Shown piece after piece: positions 57,090 through 64,000 of a stretch of DNA of 64,000 bases. Source of the DNA: Luteibacter sp. (lineage in GTDB: Bacteria > Pseudomonadota > Gammaproteobacteria > Xanthomonadales > Rhodanobacteraceae); NCBI RefSeq assembly GCF_009912395.1, contig NZ_WNDO01000019.1, forward strand, positions 44,336 through 108,335. Reading direction: 5' to 3'. Positions within the stretch are counted from its first letter, which is position 1; each line of letters begins with the position of its first letter. The notes under the pieces are model-generated. The model saw only the letters and a program-made list of their open reading frames with translations, searched no databases and was not told the DNA's origin. Both the position numbers and the translations under genes were made by a program.

Positions 57090-57731
57090 TCAGTGTCCCA
57101 GCGCGCGATACGGCGCCAGCAGGGCCTCGTCGGCGAAGCACTCCGACGGCATCAGGAAGCGCGGCTCATGACCGGCGGCGAAGGTCTCGCGGATGGCCGT
57201 GGCGGCGATGTCCAGCGGCGTGATCGCGATGTCCACCACCAGGCCGGCCGGACCGTGCACGCGCGGCGCGCGGCGGTCGGCCACGAAGGCGGCCAGTTCG
57301 TCAGGCAGCGGATGCACGCCACCCGGCCGGGTCAGCACGCCGATATGGGCGAGACGGAACAGGTCCTTCCACAGATGCCAGGACGACAGGCCGGCGAAGG
57401 CGTCGGCGCCCACCAGCAGCACCAGCGGGCGATCCGGGCCGATCTCGGCGCGCAGCGAGGCCAGGGTGTCGACGGTGTACGACGGACCGTCGCGATCCAG
57501 CTCGCGGGTATCGATGGACAGGCGCTGCTGCCCCGACAGCGCGGCGCGCAGCAGGGCCACGCGCCCGGCGGCATCAGCCACCGGCGGCGGCCGGTGCGGC
57601 GGCGTGCGCGCCGGCACCATGCGGACCTCGGCGTCGAGCGCCTCCACGGCCTCCCACGCGGCGCGCAGGTGGCCGTTGTGGATCGGATCGAACGTGCCGC
57701 CGAGAATGGCGAGCGGACGCGCCTCGCTCAT
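57090..57731 (-). CDS. nadD: Nicotinate-nucleotide adenylyltransferase
   Basis: A 213-residue enzyme that adenylates nicotinate mononucleotide in NAD synthesis. The nucleotidyl-transferase motifs are GGTFDPIHNGHL at the N-terminus and ATAIRETF (ISxTxIR-like) near the C-terminus. The ATG at 57731 overlaps the holA stop (ATGA). In most relatives the next genes are rsfS and rlmH; here the next gene is mutL after 78 bases, so the usual arrangement is broken. Confidence 0.94.
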   Translation of the reverse strand: MSEARPLAILGGTFDPIHNGHLRAAWEAVEALDAEVRMVPARTPPHRPPPVADAAGRVALLRAALSGQQRLSIDTRELDRDGPSYTVDTLASLRAEIGPDRPLVLLVGADAFAGLSSWHLWKDLFRLAHIGVLTRPGGVHPLPDELAAFVADRRAPRVHGPAGLVVDIAITPLDIAATAIRETFAAGHEPRFLMPSECFADEALLAPYRALGH

Positions 57732-58738
57732 GCGAAGGCCGCCGCGGCGCGGGGCTCGGCGATGGCCGCGATCAGGCGCTCCGCTTCCAGCCACGGATCG
57801 CCCTGCTGGCGGCCCTTGGCCATGCGGTCGATTCGCGCGGCACGGGCGAGGCAGCCCATCCAATGCTCACGGGGCGCACGACGCAGGGCCTTGCGGAACA
57901 GTTGCTCACGCGCGGGCCAGAGGCGCTCGGCCTTGGCCTGCGACGAGAAATCGCGCGCGTTGGCGAGACGCAGCGCGAGCTGGAGCTGGTTCACGATCCA
58001 GCCCATCAGGGCGATCAGTTCCTCGCCCTCGGCACGCAGCCCGGCGAGGATGCGCAGCGCGCGGCCGCCCTCCCCGGCGAACGCCGCGTCGGTGAGCTTG
58101 AAGGCGTCGAAACGGGCGCTGTCGGCCACGAGGCTTTCCAGCGCTGCCGCGTCGAGACGGCGGTCGCCCGCCAGCACCACGAGCTTGTCGATTTCCTGGG
58201 CGGCGGCGAGCAGGTTGCCCTCCACGCGCTCGGCGAGCATCGACACCGCGTCGGGCGTGGCCTGGACGCCGCGTGAGGCGAGACGCGCGCCGATCCACTG
58301 CGTCCACTCATGCGGGCGCGGTGCATTGAAGACGATCTGGATACCTGCCTGGTCCACATGCTTGGTCCAGGCCGCATCGTGCTTGCTGCTCCACTCTGTA
58401 GCGGTGATCAGCAGCGTGGTGTCGGGCGGTGGGTTACCCACGAACTCAGTGATGGCCGCACCACCGTCCTTGCCCGCCCTGCCGCCGGCGAGGCGCAGGT
58501 CGAGCAGGCGTTGCGTGGCGAACAACGACAGGCCCGCCGACGCGCGCGCCAGGTCGTTCCAGTCGAAGCGGCTGTCGGCTTCCAGCACTTCGCGTTCGCT
58601 GTAGCCGAGCCGGCGCGCCATGGCGCGCACGGCGTCGGCCGCTTCCAGCACGAGCAGCTCTTCGCCCACCAGCAGGTAGACCGGCGCCATGCGATCGCCG
58701 GCGAGGTGCTTCTGCCACTGGCCGGGATTCATCGGCAC
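57728..58738 (-). CDS. holA: DNA polymerase III delta subunit
   Basis: A 336-residue clamp-loader subunit. The N-terminal MAPVYLLVGEELLVLEAADA and following AAA+-like fold without Walker residues are typical of HolA, as is the C-terminal AARIDRMAKGRQQGDPWLE. It opens the sliding clamp as part of the gamma complex. A GTG at 58738 follows GGAG; an ATG two codons later is an alternative start. It is part of the leuS-lptE-holA-nadD cluster. Confidence 0.94.
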   Translation of the reverse strand: MPMNPGQWQKHLAGDRMAPVYLLVGEELLVLEAADAVRAMARRLGYSEREVLEADSRFDWNDLARASAGLSLFATQRLLDLRLAGGRAGKDGGAAITEFVGNPPPDTTLLITATEWSSKHDAAWTKHVDQAGIQIVFNAPRPHEWTQWIGARLASRGVQATPDAVSMLAERVEGNLLAAAQEIDKLVVLAGDRRLDAAALESLVADSARFDAFKLTDAAFAGEGGRALRILAGLRAEGEELIALMGWIVNQLQLALRLANARDFSSQAKAERLWPAREQLFRKALRRAPREHWMGCLARAARIDRMAKGRQQGDPWLEAERLIAAIAEPRAAAAFA

Positions 58739-58751
58739 CGGAGGTATCTCC

Positions 58752-59291
58752 TTACTGCGCGGAGGACGGCGCCGCCACCGACGGATGCGCGCCGGCCGCC
58801 TGCAGACGGAACAGGATGGACTGCACCATGTCGCCGATCAGGCTGCGCTGCAGTTCTTCGGTCTGGCTGGCGGTACCGATGGTGTTCGTGGCGTCGTAGC
58901 TGAACTCACGCGACATATCGACCGACTGCGTCGGAATGATCTGCGTGCCATCCGGCGCCTTCGCGTTGAAATCAACGTGATAGCGCACGGCGTATTCGGT
59001 CACGCGGGCCGTACCGCTCACCGTCAGCGAATCGGTGCGGAAGGCGTTGGTGGTGATGGCCAGCTCAGCCGAATCCGCACCAGGCTTGTCCACGATGGTG
59101 GCACCGGAGTTCTCGAGCGCGCGCGTGAGATCGCGCTCGAGCTTGCCGCCGCCGGACACCGTGAGGTGGATCTTCTTCATCCCCGGCGGCAGCGCGGCCG
59201 ACTGGCGAAGATGGAAGCCGCAACCGGCCAGCAGGGCGACGGTGGCGACGACCAGGGCGGCACGCAGCGAACGGGAAAGCTTCAGGCTCAT
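58752..59291 (-). CDS. lptE: LPS-assembly lipoprotein LptE
   Basis: A 179-residue outer-membrane lipoprotein with lipobox LLAGCGFHLR (Cys at residue 24). It is the plug of the LptD translocon that inserts lipopolysaccharide. The start ATG 59291 follows AGGAT, three bases after leuS; the longer open frame upstream is inside leuS. Position between leuS and holA is the conserved gammaproteobacterial arrangement. Confidence 0.95.
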   Translation of the reverse strand: MSLKLSRSLRAALVVATVALLAGCGFHLRQSAALPPGMKKIHLTVSGGGKLERDLTRALENSGATIVDKPGADSAELAITTNAFRTDSLTVSGTARVTEYAVRYHVDFNAKAPDGTQIIPTQSVDMSREFSYDATNTIGTASQTEELQRSLIGDMVQSILFRLQAAGAHPSVAAPSSAQ

Positions 59292-59293
59292 GG

Positions 59294-62113
<2,820 letters not shown>

Positions 62114-62224
62114 CTATCCCACGGGGGGTATCCCGGCCAAGTCCGGCCACCGGCCCGGCGGGCGGGGCGACGGGGCAAATCCGCGCTAGAATAGGCGGTT
62201 AGCCCCATCCACGGCCTCGATTCC

Positions 62225-63826
<1,602 letters not shown>

Positions 63827-63880
63827 TCGGTTAATCGCTGCGCGATTCGTGATTTAACGGCTTACGCCGTAACGCCGCTT

Positions 63881-64000
63881 CGTAGGGTTGGCTCGCCTTC
63901 GGCATCGCGCGCGGCGCTCGGGCGTGGCGGTGGAGCCGTCGGGCCGCCGCCGGGGCGCGCCGGCTCCGCCGTCCCTCGGGAAAGGTTGGCCGCTGTGCGG
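63881..64000 (+). repeat. Second copy of the composite GC-rich repeat (cut by the window end)
   Basis: From CGCTTCGTAGGGTTGGCTCG to the window end, this sequence is the near-complement of 22640-22757. It includes the 26-base segment also found at 22454-22479 and (inverted) at 22671-22696, here at 63933-63958. No gene lies in 63827-64000; a small stem (ACGGCTTACGCCGT) precedes the repeat. Confidence 0.8.

Overview
The window reads as a chromosomal segment of a GC-rich gammaproteobacterium of the Xanthomonadales (Lysobacterales) type, most probably Rhodanobacteraceae (Luteibacter/Dyella-like). This is inferred from gene content (fiu-ybiX, RapA, LptE-HolA-NadD, M13/M14/M61 exopeptidases, a split PqiA) and from a very abundant short palindromic repeat, not from any database search. 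No phage, insertion sequence, rRNA, tRNA or CRISPR array was seen. Nearly all DNA is coding, with short intergenic gaps.

Layout. 0-5 kb: two half-length PqiA proteins, a CnoX-type thioredoxin/TPR chaperone, a DUF4442 protein and an M61 aminopeptidase. 5-9 kb: a two-component system and an M14 carboxypeptidase. 9-15 kb: a phosphoesterase/multicopper oxidase operon and an M13 lipoprotein peptidase. 15-21 kb: a Fur-box-preceded catecholate siderophore receptor (fiu) with ybiX, then rapA. 21-27.5 kb: rhomboid protease, glyoxalase I, a permease/DUF3574 pair and a second TonB-dependent receptor. 27.7-31.4 kb: an OmpA-family protein, prpD, and a TerC protein behind a yybP-ykoY-type (Mn2+) riboswitch. 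31.5-36.4 kb: the most interesting region, a minus-strand operon resembling a divergent functional-amyloid (Fap) export locus. It encodes a Gly-rich subunit, a small exported peptide, a periplasmic C39 peptidase, an E-like exported protein and an FapF-like outer-membrane transporter, followed by a beta-barrel gene broken by an in-frame amber codon. 36.6-44.5 kb: fadH, then prpC, prpB and prpE (with prpD 8 kb away) and an esterase. 44.5-55 kb: PAP2 phosphatase, lipid-kinase-like protein, metallophosphoesterase, SDR, peptide transporter, Gfo/Idh/MocA oxidoreductase, sseA, CoA-type Nudix, DUF1289, FKBP isomerase, crotonase, DUF1684. 55-64 kb: housekeeping genes mutL, nadD, holA, lptE, leuS, prfC.

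Two themes stand out. First, in the Fap-like operon two small secreted proteins each carry a Gly-Gly motif at residues 40-41 behind their signal peptides, which looks like a leader-peptidase site for the co-encoded C39 protease. A sigma-54-like promoter precedes the operon. Second, a palindromic repeat (core GTAGGAGCGCGCTTGCGCG and its complement) occurs at 12 loci. It lies in every convergent gene gap of more than about 10 bp, supplies the stop codons of three genes and the last 14 codons of a fourth. Two further dispersed repeat families occur at 6.9-7.1 kb and at 22.4-22.8/63.9-64.0 kb.
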